A DNA stretch of 64,000 bases from Hymenobacter montanus (GCF_014699115.1 NZ_JACXAD010000002.1:243814-307813), one strand, 5' to 3'. Shown: positions 35,467 through 44,708, counted from the stretch's first letter. Notes: generated by a model not told the origin, from the sequence alone. Numbers and translations: made by a program.

Positions 35467-37884
35467 ATGAACACAAGCTTTTACGCGCACCCTTCCAACG
35501 CCTCCGGCCAGCGACGGCGGCTGGCGGCCCTGGCGGCGGGGCTGTTCCTGGCTCCCGCGGCCTGGGCCCAGATTCAGGTGCCGGCCGGCAACCCCAATGA
35601 GGCCTCTGACCGCCGCCCACTGGGCACTTATTACGGCTACGAGCGCAGCGCGCTGATTTACACGGCGGCCGAGATTGCCACCAGTGGTAACCTGACCCAA
35701 TTAGCCTTCTATCTCAACGAGGTAGGTGCGGCCGGAGCAGTCCCCACCAAAGTATACCTGAAAACGGTGAGCAACACCTCTTTCGCAGGGCCTACTACGG
35801 TCGCCGCTGAGGAAACGGGAGCCACGCTGGTCTACGACGCCACTATTCCGGTTGCTTCCTTTACCCCGAATACGTGGATTACCCTGCCCTTGACCACGCC
35901 CTTCGCCTATAACGGCACCTCGAACCTGGAAGTCATCGTCGAAACCAATGCCACGGGCGGGGGGAATGAACGCATCGCCGCCAAATCCTTTCGTTACGCT
36001 TCAATTGGCGCGAGTATCCGCCGGTCCCAGTTTTGGTCTGCCGATAACGCCGCTCCCGTTGGAGTAGGCGCGCTGAGCTTATTCCGGCCCAATATTCGGC
36101 TCACGGGCCTGACGCCTTTAACCTGTCTGCCCGTAACTGGCCTGAGGGCGAGCAGCGTGAGCCCAACTTCGGCGCAGGTATCGTTTACACCCGGGGCCGG
36201 CAATACCAGCTATACGGTCACGTACACCCCCGTGGGTGGCACGACCACGACGGTGTCGGCTGCCGCTGCCCCCGTGAGCCTGACCGGGCTGACGCCCCAA
36301 ACTACCTACGTGATTACTGTCGTGGGTAACTGCACTAGCACGAGTGCTTCGCCCGTGTCGACTACCTCCCTGACCATGCCGCCGGCCAACGACGACTGCG
36401 CGACCGCCACCGTCCTGACTCCCGCGGCCCTTTGTACGCCCCTTATTGCCACTAACCGGGGGGCGACCGCTTCGACGGGAGTGCCCCCGCCCAAATCCTC
36501 CGCGATGGGTGGGTGCTTTCCGGCTGGTACCCCCGTTAGTAACGATGTATGGTATAGTATCGTGGTACCCGCTTCGGGCGGGTTTACGGTAACGACCAGC
36601 GACGCGTTTGACTCAGGTGCAAACGATACCGGCATGACGCTCTACACGGGCACCTGCGGGGCGCTGACGGAGGTGGCGTGTAGTGATGATGAAGGGGCGG
36701 GAAATGCCTTCTCGAGCATTCGGGCGGTTGGTCTGCCGCCCGGCTCCACGGTCTACGCGCGGGTGTGGAGCTACGGGACTACGCCGACCGGGCCGTTCGG
36801 CATTTGCGCGGTGCCCGTGCCCACTAATGATGCGGCCGTGCAAGCCGTCTATACGCTGGGTAAAGTGCGCATTGGGGCGCCCGTGGTAGTACAAGCCGTC
36901 GTCACCAACGGGGGTCTTCAGCCGCTAACCAACCTGCCGGTGACGCTGAGCGTGAGCGGGGCCAGCGCGTTCACCCATACGCAACTCGTGGCCACGCTCG
37001 CGCCCGGGGCCTCCGCTACGGTTTCCTTCGCGCCCTATACGCCCAGCGCCGTGGGCAGTAACACCGTGACGGTGACGGTGCCCACCGATGACGGGCCGAC
37101 GAACAACGCGCAGACTTATGCGCAACTGGTGACGGCCAACACGCTGGCCTATCTCAGCGATGGCCAGCCCGTGACGGGGAGCGTAGGATTGGGTGGTACG
37201 GATCCCGAGAGGATGTTGGCGGTCAAGTACGAGACGGGCATGGCCGCCACCCTGGGGGAGGCAAAGCTGAGCTTCCTGGCTGGTGACGGCACGACGCCCA
37301 CGTATCAGGTGGTGGTGCTCAGCGCGACGGCGGCCGGCCAGCCCGGGGCAGTCGTGTTTACTTCGCCGACCCTGACTCGGCCTACTGCCGCGGGCGTGGT
37401 GAGCGTGCCCCTGACGGGCACGAGCGTCCCGGGCACGTTCTTCGTGGGCGTAAAGGAGGTTTCCGGCAACGTGGGCATTGGCTACCAGGAGGAAGACCCC
37501 CTGCGCCCGGCTACCTTTTACTTCCAGGGATCGGCTACTGCCCCCTGGCGGGATATAAACACCACGTCAATAAAAGCCCGTCTGGGCATCGAGGTGACCT
37601 TCAGCACGGTGTCGTCGAGTACCAGCGCGGCCTTGTCGCAGGCCATTTCGGTGTACCCGAACCCGAGCCCGGGTCGGATCACGCTGGAGATCCGCGAGGC
37701 CAAGTCCCAGGGCTCGCTGCAGGTGCAGGTGACCAACCTGCTCGGGCAGGTGGTGCACACGGCCCGCGTGCGCGACAACGCCCAGAATAAGCTGGACCTA
37801 TCGGGTTTGGCTGAGGGCGTGTACGTGCTGCGGGTGCAGGCTGGCTCGGAATACACCATCCGTCAACTTGTGTTTACCAAGTAA
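35467..37884 (+). CDS. T9SS-exported modular surface protein, array copy 5
   Basis: 805 residues from ATG MNTSFYAHPSNASGQRRR. Layout: signal peptide, N-terminal domain (about 35-216), one FN3-like domain (about 219-302), ANDDC domain (about 304-445), CARDB-like domain (about 450-553), penultimate module B (about 555-715) and T9SS sorting domain (about 728-805, ending RQLVFTK). Bases 35870-35972 are identical to 24400-24502 of copy 1. Module B, however, is the variant found in copy 2, including a long nearly identical stretch around 37350-37430. Its segments thus have different closest relatives within the array. Confidence 0.9.
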   Translation: MNTSFYAHPSNASGQRRRLAALAAGLFLAPAAWAQIQVPAGNPNEASDRRPLGTYYGYERSALIYTAAEIATSGNLTQLAFYLNEVGAAGAVPTKVYLKTVSNTSFAGPTTVAAEETGATLVYDATIPVASFTPNTWITLPLTTPFAYNGTSNLEVIVETNATGGGNERIAAKSFRYASIGASIRRSQFWSADNAAPVGVGALSLFRPNIRLTGLTPLTCLPVTGLRASSVSPTSAQVSFTPGAGNTSYTVTYTPVGGTTTTVSAAAAPVSLTGLTPQTTYVITVVGNCTSTSASPVSTTSLTMPPANDDCATATVLTPAALCTPLIATNRGATASTGVPPPKSSAMGGCFPAGTPVSNDVWYSIVVPASGGFTVTTSDAFDSGANDTGMTLYTGTCGALTEVACSDDEGAGNAFSSIRAVGLPPGSTVYARVWSYGTTPTGPFGICAVPVPTNDAAVQAVYTLGKVRIGAPVVVQAVVTNGGLQPLTNLPVTLSVSGASAFTHTQLVATLAPGASATVSFAPYTPSAVGSNTVTVTVPTDDGPTNNAQTYAQLVTANTLAYLSDGQPVTGSVGLGGTDPERMLAVKYETGMAATLGEAKLSFLAGDGTTPTYQVVVLSATAAGQPGAVVFTSPTLTRPTAAGVVSVPLTGTSVPGTFFVGVKEVSGNVGIGYQEEDPLRPATFYFQGSATAPWRDINTTSIKARLGIEVTFSTVSSSTSAALSQAISVYPNPSPGRITLEIREAKSQGSLQVQVTNLLGQVVHTARVRDNAQNKLDLSGLAEGVYVLRVQAGSEYTIRQLVFTK

Positions 37885-37907
37885 GCCGTGGTGCGGTGTC
37901 CTGCGCC

Positions 37908-37966
37908 GCCGAAGGCCAAAGCATCTCCAGCCCGGAAGGCCGAGGGCGCTTTGGCTTCGGCCAAGG
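37908..37966 (+). terminator. Hairpin after array copy 5
   Basis: GCCGAAGGCCAAAGC (37908-37922) pairs with GCTTTGGCTTCGGC (about 37947-37960) with one bulged base and a roughly 24-nt, partly self-pairing loop. It occupies the same position as the other array terminators but has no T-run. Confidence 0.5.
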
Positions 37967-38125
37967 ACTTCGCTGGCTCCAGCTCTATCATTCTGTTTCT
38001 CTCTTTCTATCTCACGACCCGTTGCGTCCGGGAAGGGGCGGCTGAAAGAAGCTTCTCCTTGCTGTATTGCCGGGTGCGTGGCCAACAAACGGCGGCCGAG
38101 GGAGTTCTAGTGCTTTGCTGACCTT

Positions 38126-38167
38126 AAACTATATTGAGCTTTTATTGAGCATTTAGGTTAAGACGTT
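38126..38167 (+). promoter_or_regulatory. Conserved upstream block of array copy 6
   Basis: AAACTATATTGAGCTTTTAT followed by TTGAGC-ATTTA-GGTTAA (decayed dyad) and GACGTT, 35 bp before the ATG. The TATATTG is kept, but no TTG stands 19-20 bp upstream, so promoter strength may differ from copies 2-5. Confidence 0.5.
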
Positions 38168-38201
38168 GCCTTTTCACTTCTCACCCCTTCATTCATTTCG
38201 C

Positions 38202-41078
38202 ATGACTACACAGTTTTACACACGCACTGCGTCCCGCTCGGGCCAGTGGCGACGGCTGGCGACGCTAGCAGTGGGGTTACTCCTGGCCCCGGGGGCCTGG
38301 GCTCAGATTCAGGTGCCGGCCGGCAACCCCAACGTCGACACTGGCCGCAAACCGCTGGGAACCGATTCCGGCTACGAGCGGAGCGCGCTGATTTACACGG
38401 CGGCCGAGATTGCCACCAGCGGCACTCTGACCCAACTAGCCTTCTACCTCAACGCGGTGGGAGGGGCGGGGGCCGCGCCGACCAAAGTGTATCTGAAAAC
38501 GGTGAGCAACACCTCTTTCGCGGCCCCTACCACGGTGGCGGCCGAGGAAGCGGGGGCCACGCTGGTGTACGACGCCACGATTCCGGCCGCTTCCTTCACG
38601 GCCAATACCTGGATTACCCTGCCCTTGACCACGCCCTTCACCTATAATGGCACGTCGAACCTGGAGGTCATCGTCGAAACCAATGCCACGAGCCAGGGGA
38701 ATGAAGGCTTTGCATCGAAGGCTTTCCGCTACTCTTTAACTGGGGTGAGCCGCAATCCGGCCCAGTTTTGGGACAGCGATTTCACGGCTCCCGCCGGAGT
38801 GGGCACGCTGAGCCTGATCCGCCCCAATATCCGGCTCACGGGCTTGGCGCCTCTGGCCTGTCCGCCCGTAACCAGCTTGAGCGTGAGCAATGTTACCGCC
38901 ACCTCGGCGCAGGTATCGTTTACGCCCGGGGCCGGCAACACCAGCTATGCGGTCACGTACACCCCCGTGGGCGGCGCGCCCATCACGGTGCCGGCCACCA
39001 CTTCCCCCGTGAACCTGACCGGGCTGACGGAAGCAACTGCCTACACGGTGGCTATTGCCGGTAACTGCACGGGCGGCACCACCGCTCCCCTGGCACCCAC
39101 CTACTTTATCACGCCGCCGGCCAACGACGACTGCGCCAGCGCCGCCGTGCTGGCCACCACGGCCACGTGTACGCCCACGACTGCCTCCAACTTCGGGGCT
39201 ACCGCTTCCACGGGGGTGCCCCCGCTAAGGCTCTACACGATGGGTGGGTGTTTTGAAGCCGGTGATCTTGTTAGCAATGACATCTGGTATCGCGTCGTCG
39301 TGCCCCCTTCCGGCGGGTTTACCGTCACGACCAGCGCCGTGACGGGCTCCCCCGTGTACAATGTGGACCTAGCCCTGTACACGGGCACCTGCGGCGCGCT
39401 GACGGAGGTCGCTTGTGATGATAACACCGGGGACGGACAGTTCGCCAGCGCCCAGGTTAATGACCTCCCGCCCGGCTCCACCGTGTATGTGCGGGCCTGG
39501 AGCTTCGGGGTCACGCCGACCGGGCAGTTCGGCATTTGTGCGGTCCCTAACCTCATGCCGCCGTCTAATAATGAATGCGCTACTGCCACCGTCTTGACTC
39601 CAGCGGCCACGTGTACGCCGACTATTACCACCAACCTCGGGGCTACCCCTTCCACGGGAGTGCCGCCGCCAACCTCGTCCGATACGGGGTGCTTCGCGGT
39701 TAATACGCCCATTAATAATGACGTTTGGTATCGCATCGTCGTACCCGCTTCCGGCGGGTTCACGGTGACGACCAGCCCCGTGCCGGGTTCAGATGTAGAG
39801 GATACCGCTCTGATCGTGTACACGGGCACCTGCGGGGCGCTGACGGAGATAGCCTGTAGTGATGATACGGATGAGGATTCTTTCTCCAGCACCCGTGTTG
39901 TCGGCCTCACGCCGGGCTCCACGGTCTACGTGCGGGTGTGGAGCTACAGGACCACGCCCACCGGGCAGTTTGGCATTTGCGCGGTGCCCGTGCCCGCTAA
40001 TGACGCGGCCGTGCAAACGATCTATTCGATGGGCAAACTGCCTACCGGGGTTCCCCAGGCAGTACGAGCCGTCGTCACCAACGCCGGCGGGCTGCCGATA
40101 ACGAGCCTATCCGTGACGTTGAACGTTACCGGCGCCACCACGTTTACCAATACCCAAACAGTGACGACGCCCCTCGCGCCCGGCGCCTCCGCTACGGTAT
40201 TTTTCCCGCCTTACACGCCCAACACCGTCGGCACGAACACGCTGACGGTGACACTGTCGGCGGATGACGTCCCGACCAATAACAGCCGCGTATACACGCA
40301 GCTCGTCACGGCTAACACGTTCAGCTACGCGAATAATACGGCGCCTGATCCTGGCGATAATGTTGGGATTGGTCCCTTCGGCACCGCGGCTTTCGTGGCG
40401 CGGTACACCACACCGGTCGCCCGGTCGCTGACGGGGATCACGGCGGCCTTGGCCGACAATAATACCGTCGGCCGGACTCTGTACGGCGTGGTCGTGAACT
40501 CGGGCGGCGCGGTGCTGGCCCGCACACCCAATTACGTGGTCACGGCGGCCGACATCAATCGACGCAAAACTTTCCCTCTGGCTACGCCATTTCCCCTTGC
40601 CGCCGGCGACTTTTACGTGGGCCTGGTGCAGACGCCGTCTGCCAGTGGCCAATACTCCCCACTGGCAACTCTGCCCGAAAACCCGACCCGACCCGGGACC
40701 TTCTTCAGGATTGTCCCCTTCTCGGCGTCTACGGGGGGAGTACTCGAAGATTTGGCCCCGAACAACTTTGGGGTTCTGGTCCTGGAAGCTGAAACAAACA
40801 TTATTCTGGCCAGCAACAGCCCCGCCTTGTCGAAAGCCGTCTCCTTGTTTCCCAATCCCAGCAGCGGGCAGGTGACGCTGGAAATCCGCGAGGCCAAGGC
40901 CGCGGGCGCGCTGCAGGTGCAAGTCACCAACCTGCTGGGCCAGGTTGTGCACACGGCCACCGTGCGCGACAACGCTCAGAATCCGCTGGACCTGTCGGCC
41001 CTGGCTGCGGGCATGTACTTGGTGCGCGTCCAGGCCGGCTCGGCCTACACCCTGCGCCAGCTAGTGCTCACGAAGTAA
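38202..41078 (+). CDS. T9SS-exported modular surface protein, array copy 6 (double ANDxC domain)
   Basis: 958 residues from ATG MTTQFYTRTASRSGQWRR, the longest copy. Layout: signal peptide, N-terminal domain (about 35-217), one FN3-like domain (about 220-302), two successive Cys-containing domains (PPANDDC about 304-448 and PPSNNEC about 453-593, each ending FGICAVP), CARDB-like domain (about 595-700), module A (about 705-865) and T9SS sorting domain (about 880-958). The extra domain makes it unique in the array. The two repeats differ substantially in sequence, so the duplication is old or the second was acquired from another copy. Confidence 0.9.
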   Translation: MTTQFYTRTASRSGQWRRLATLAVGLLLAPGAWAQIQVPAGNPNVDTGRKPLGTDSGYERSALIYTAAEIATSGTLTQLAFYLNAVGGAGAAPTKVYLKTVSNTSFAAPTTVAAEEAGATLVYDATIPAASFTANTWITLPLTTPFTYNGTSNLEVIVETNATSQGNEGFASKAFRYSLTGVSRNPAQFWDSDFTAPAGVGTLSLIRPNIRLTGLAPLACPPVTSLSVSNVTATSAQVSFTPGAGNTSYAVTYTPVGGAPITVPATTSPVNLTGLTEATAYTVAIAGNCTGGTTAPLAPTYFITPPANDDCASAAVLATTATCTPTTASNFGATASTGVPPLRLYTMGGCFEAGDLVSNDIWYRVVVPPSGGFTVTTSAVTGSPVYNVDLALYTGTCGALTEVACDDNTGDGQFASAQVNDLPPGSTVYVRAWSFGVTPTGQFGICAVPNLMPPSNNECATATVLTPAATCTPTITTNLGATPSTGVPPPTSSDTGCFAVNTPINNDVWYRIVVPASGGFTVTTSPVPGSDVEDTALIVYTGTCGALTEIACSDDTDEDSFSSTRVVGLTPGSTVYVRVWSYRTTPTGQFGICAVPVPANDAAVQTIYSMGKLPTGVPQAVRAVVTNAGGLPITSLSVTLNVTGATTFTNTQTVTTPLAPGASATVFFPPYTPNTVGTNTLTVTLSADDVPTNNSRVYTQLVTANTFSYANNTAPDPGDNVGIGPFGTAAFVARYTTPVARSLTGITAALADNNTVGRTLYGVVVNSGGAVLARTPNYVVTAADINRRKTFPLATPFPLAAGDFYVGLVQTPSASGQYSPLATLPENPTRPGTFFRIVPFSASTGGVLEDLAPNNFGVLVLEAETNIILASNSPALSKAVSLFPNPSSGQVTLEIREAKAAGALQVQVTNLLGQVVHTATVRDNAQNPLDLSALAAGMYLVRVQAGSAYTLRQLVLTK

Positions 41079-41110
41079 GGCGGCGCACTTGGTGCTACCA
41101 TACGACAGAC

Positions 41111-41150
41111 AAAGAGTCCCCGCCCCGAAAAGGCGGGGACTTTTTCTTTT
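41111..41150 (+). terminator. Rho-independent terminator after array copy 6
   Basis: GTCCCCGCC (41116-41124) and GGCGGGGAC (41132-41140) form the stem around CCGAAAA, followed by TTTTTCTTTT. The remaining gap to 41737 (about 590 bp) shows no gene or clear repeat. Confidence 0.88.
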
Positions 41151-41737
41151 ACGCCGCGGGGCCCGCTAGTCACCTTGCCAAGCGGATAGTTCCGGTAGGA
41201 GTGGCTTTGCCGGGCCTGCATTTCGGACCCGTTTCTGCGGCCAGTACTCCACGGCAGCGCCTGAATATCACAGGGCGTTCGGGCAGCTTATCCAACCTCG
41301 TTTGGAAGCGTAGTCCTGCACTGGTGTCGCCAGCCGCAAAGAGCAGCGTGGAAGCCAACGTGACAGCCTTAGCCGGCTCAGGTGCTGGTGCTGTAGCACG
41401 TCCCCATTGCAAAACCCCTCATGTGGCATGGTTGAGGGGAGCACACCCGTAGGCGCTTGCTGCTCCCATGGTTTTTCACGCTAGTACATTTCGTGCTTAG
41501 CACTGTGGAGGTTCGGTTTCCGTAGTAAAGGTCCACTTTTTCGTACGGGGAGAGTACTGCCAAACCCCGTTTCCACTGAAGGTTCGTCAGTATCAGGGTA
41601 GGGGGCGTTGCGGTGGATTGCCACTCCCTTCGTTATTTGCACCATTCCCGCCCGGTTCCCATGCCAAATGGGAAAATGGTACAGGGTTGATCCAAGAGCC
41701 GGCTCGGGTAGCAGTCTCATTTTTATCTTAACCTCAA

Positions 41738-42202
41738 ATGCTCATGCTCAAAGTAGGCGATAAAGCCCCGGATTTTTCTTTGAAATCAACCAACGGAAGC
41801 ACTTTCAGGCTATCCGAGCAGCGGGGCAAGAAATCCATCGTTCTGTATTTCTACCCCAAAGACGACACCCCGGGCTGTACGGCCGAAGCGTGCTCGTTCC
41901 GCGACCAGTACGAGGATTTTAAGGACCTAGGCGCCGAAGTAGTGGGCGTCAGCTCCGACAGTGAGCAGTCGCACCAAAAATTTGCCGGGAAGCATCGCCT
42001 GCCGTTTGAGCTGCTGGCCGACGCCGACGGCCAGGTGCGCAAACTGTATGAGGTGCCCCGCGCCCTGTTGGGCCTGCTGCCCGGCCGGGTCACTTTCGTG
42101 ATTGATAAAAACGGCATCATCCAGTACGTCTTCAATTCCCTGAGTGGGGCCACCGACCACGTGCGCAACGCCAAGCAGGTGCTGCAAGGCCTGCCGGCCT
42201 AG
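41738..42202 (+). CDS. bcp: Thioredoxin-dependent thiol peroxidase (Bcp/PrxQ)
   Basis: 154 residues, standard Bcp length. It reduces peroxides with electrons from thioredoxin in the cytoplasm. '[19 protein letters not shown]' (about residues 38-56) holds the peroxidatic Cys and, five residues on, the resolving Cys, the PrxQ arrangement. '[18 protein letters not shown]' is the conserved C-terminal strand. A second in-frame ATG two codons later is also possible. A truncated copy of its 3' end exists beside trxB at about 49100-49236, and the thioredoxin reductase that would recycle its partner is encoded 5.8 kb downstream. Confidence 0.93.
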   Translation: MLMLKVGDKAPDFSLKSTNGSTFRLSEQRGKKSIVLYFYPKDDTPGCTAEACSFRDQYEDFKDLGAEVVGVSSDSEQSHQKFAGKHRLPFELLADADGQVRKLYEVPRALLGLLPGRVTFVIDKNGIIQYVFNSLSGATDHVRNAKQVLQGLPA

Positions 42203-42401
42203 TTTGGCAGCATTAGGGGCCCGCACCAAAGTCGAAAATTGCTTCAACCGCTCGAAGCCCCCTGGCGGTTTACAGCAGAAGCCGCATATGTAGTGCAGGC
42301 GGGAACCTGACCCGTAGGAGTCACGTGAGGTCCCGCGCCACATACCCTGTTCAGAAAACCGCGGCTTAAGTTTGCGGGCCGAATTTTCTGTCGGCCCATC
42401 C

Positions 42402-43382
42402 ATGCCGCTTCTCACCTCCGACGACCTGCTCGAAACCCTGGCCAAGCTGCGCCAGCGGGGCCTGCCGTTTCTGCTCTCGAAACTGCGGCTGAATGCGCTG
42501 GCCCGCACCCGCTCGGCTTTCGACGACCCCACCCTGCGGGCGGCCAACTGGTGGCAGGTGCCCATCGTGCGGCGGCGCTGGAACCAGCGCATCACCGGCC
42601 AGCCAGCCCGAGCCTATGAGGCCTACGTGGCCGAAAAATACCTGGCCGGCCGCACCGGGCTCCGGCTGCTGTCGCTGGGCAGTGGGGCGGCCTCGCACGA
42701 ACTGGCGTTTGCCCGGCTTCCCCACTTTGCCGAGGTGCACTGCGTCGACATCGCGGCGCGCTTGCTGGCCCAGGCCGCGGCGACGGCCCAGCGCGAGGGC
42801 CTCACCAACTTCCGCCCGGAAGTGGCCGACGTGAACACGCTCGACCTCCCACCGGCCTCGTACGACGTGGTGCTCTTTCATTCGGCCCTGCACCATTTTA
42901 ACGACGTGACCGGGGTGCTGGCGCGCATGCGACGGGTCCTGCGGCCCGATGGCTTGCTGGTGCTCAACGACTACGTGGGCCCCGCCCGCCTGCAGTGGAC
43001 GGCCGCCCAACTGGCCGAAGCCAACCGCATTCTGCGAGAGGTGGTGCCCGCCCGGTTCCGGGTCCGCTACCTGTCGCGGCAGCTTAAAACGGGCGTGAGC
43101 GGCCCCGGCTTGTGGCGCATGCGTCTGGCCGATCCGTCGGAAGCAGCCGAGTCTGACCGCATCGTGCCCGGGCTGCATCAGCACTTCGCTCCCTTGGAAG
43201 AAGTCGCGCTGGGCGGCAACATTCTTACGCTGGTGCTCAAGGACATTGCCCACCATTTTATGCGTGACGACGACCCTGAAACGCAGCAACTGCTGGCCAC
43301 CCTGTGCGAGTTGGAAGACGCTTTCCTGGAAAAACACCCCAGCGACTTGCTGTTCGGCGTGTACCGGCCGCTGCCCGGCTGA
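42402..43382 (+). CDS. SAM-dependent methyltransferase
   Basis: 326 residues from ATG MPLLTSDDLLETLAKLRQ. Class I Rossmann methyltransferase motifs: 'LRLLSLGSGAASHELAFARL' (motif I, about 97), acidic 'VHCVDIAARLLAQA' (motif II), 'FRPEVADVNTLDLPPASYDV' (motif III) and 'LHHFNDVTGVLARMRRVLRP' (motif post-III). An N-terminal helical region of about 90 residues and a C-terminal helical extension of about 130 residues are unusual and may recognise the substrate, which cannot be deduced. It follows bcp by 200 bp on the same strand but with no obvious functional tie. Confidence 0.85.
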   Translation: MPLLTSDDLLETLAKLRQRGLPFLLSKLRLNALARTRSAFDDPTLRAANWWQVPIVRRRWNQRITGQPARAYEAYVAEKYLAGRTGLRLLSLGSGAASHELAFARLPHFAEVHCVDIAARLLAQAAATAQREGLTNFRPEVADVNTLDLPPASYDVVLFHSALHHFNDVTGVLARMRRVLRPDGLLVLNDYVGPARLQWTAAQLAEANRILREVVPARFRVRYLSRQLKTGVSGPGLWRMRLADPSEAAESDRIVPGLHQHFAPLEEVALGGNILTLVLKDIAHHFMRDDDPETQQLLATLCELEDAFLEKHPSDLLFGVYRPLPG

Positions 43383-43640
43383 GGGCGGAATAGCCCCCGG
43401 TTTCGGAAAGCATTTGTTTGAACTTGCGTTTTGCCGGCGCTTGACTTTGGGGTAATCCGCTGCGGACTGAGGCATTCTATTTGCCTTAGGCGACTAAAGC
43501 CGGTCACAAGTACTAGTCTAGAAAAAGGTCTACCGAGCGGAGCCTCTCTACTGCTTGGCCAGCGTTGTGCTACGAAGCGCTAGAGAGGCTTCGGCTTCGC
43601 GGACGCCAGATGAGCAGGACGTGCTGATAGAGGTCATTAC

Positions 43641-44009
43641 TTATGCAGTTCCTACGCCCGCCGGCGCCTGCTCTACCGCGCCCTGAAAGAACCTGGCCGG
43701 CTGGTCAAAACCGAATTCCTGCTGCGCTACATCGACTAGGTGGAGCTGCGCCAACCCATCCAGAAGCAGCTCAATAAGGGCGAGAGCACCCACCGCCTAG
43801 CCCACGCCGTCTGGCACAGGCGCAACCAGAAGGTTCACGCCGCCACCCGCTCCGAGCAGTTGGTAGCCGATACCTGCAAGCGCCCGCTGCTGAACGCCAT
43901 CATCTGCCGGAACTACCTGCACTTATCCCCGCACTTGGCCCGACTGCCGGCCGAAGCCCCGTTTAATAGGGAGTTGATTATCGCCTGGGCACCGGCTAAA
44001 CCCGGGTAG
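43641..44009 (+). pseudogene. Tn3-family transposase C-terminal fragment (dead)
   Basis: Reading frame 'SSYARRRLLYRALKEPGRLV' then KTEFLLRYID, an in-frame TAG at 43737-43739, then 'VELRQPIQKQLNKGESTHRL' and 'KRPLLNAIICRNYLHLSPHL'. This is the characteristic conserved C-terminal block of Tn3-family transposases (YRALKE..GR, LLRYI, VELRQ.I.KQLNK.E, NAI..WNYL). The frame then diverges after residue 70 of the second part and stops. The N-terminal 800 residues, the resolvase and the 38-bp terminal repeats are absent. It is a relic marking a past Tn3 insertion next to the redox genes. 43383-43640 contains nothing else I recognise. Confidence 0.82.
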
Positions 44010-44237
44010 GGCTGAGTCGCAGGTTTTAACAGCCCCCAAGAATCAGGAGTTAATAGAGCGACTTGATGAGTTGTAGGCTGCGTAAACAGTTGTGCGTAAT
44101 AAACATAACTTTCTTACTCTAGGCTCTCTTAAATTAGATCAACAAAATACTAGGAAGTGCTGGGTGATTCGGCCGGCCGAGTGGGTATTAAAGGCGTAAC
44201 CTCATCTTTTTAAAATTTACGTTTAGCCCCATTCCAC

Positions 44238-44660
44238 ATGAAAACCCTCAAAACAGTTTTGTCAGCACTGGCCATTTTGTTCATAAGCAACTTGTTAACC
44301 AACAACGTATTCGCTAAGTCTGGTGACAAGCCGAGCCCCAAAGTAATTGGCGTCATCAACCGCGCCAATTGGTGTGCCATTTGCAAAGCCAACGGCCAGC
44401 GGGTAATGAGCATCATGCCCACTTATACGAACAAAGCGATTGTATTCGTCCCCAATGACCTAACCGATGCGATGACGAAAGCTGCCTCGGCCAAAGAACT
44501 GGCTAAACTTGGTGTAGCCAAGACCCTAAGTCCGGTGAATGCTACTGGAGTAATTGTCTTGGTGGACGCTCGTACGCATAAATTGCTTAAAACAGTAAGC
44601 ATTGCCGAGTACAATGAGCAGATTGAGGCCGAAATAAATTCGGCCCTGGCGCTAAAATAA
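44238..44660 (+). CDS. Secreted thioredoxin-fold protein with CxxC
   Basis: 140 residues. An N-terminal signal peptide (MKTLKTVLSALAILFISNLL, cleavage after VFA about 26) precedes a thioredoxin-like domain with 'NRANWCAICKANGQRVMSI' (CAIC redox pair, about residues 46-64) and a later cis-Pro-like 'VNATGVIVLVDARTHKLLKT'. It probably works in the periplasm as a thiol oxidoreductase. The WCxxC context supports redox activity; the partner is unknown. It is followed by a terminator and so is probably monocistronic. Confidence 0.8.
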   Translation: MKTLKTVLSALAILFISNLLTNNVFAKSGDKPSPKVIGVINRANWCAICKANGQRVMSIMPTYTNKAIVFVPNDLTDAMTKAASAKELAKLGVAKTLSPVNATGVIVLVDARTHKLLKTVSIAEYNEQIEAEINSALALK

Positions 44661-44708
44661 AAGCGGTCTGTCGCCTTACCGGCAGCATTTAATTCACGGG
44701 TATTCGAA

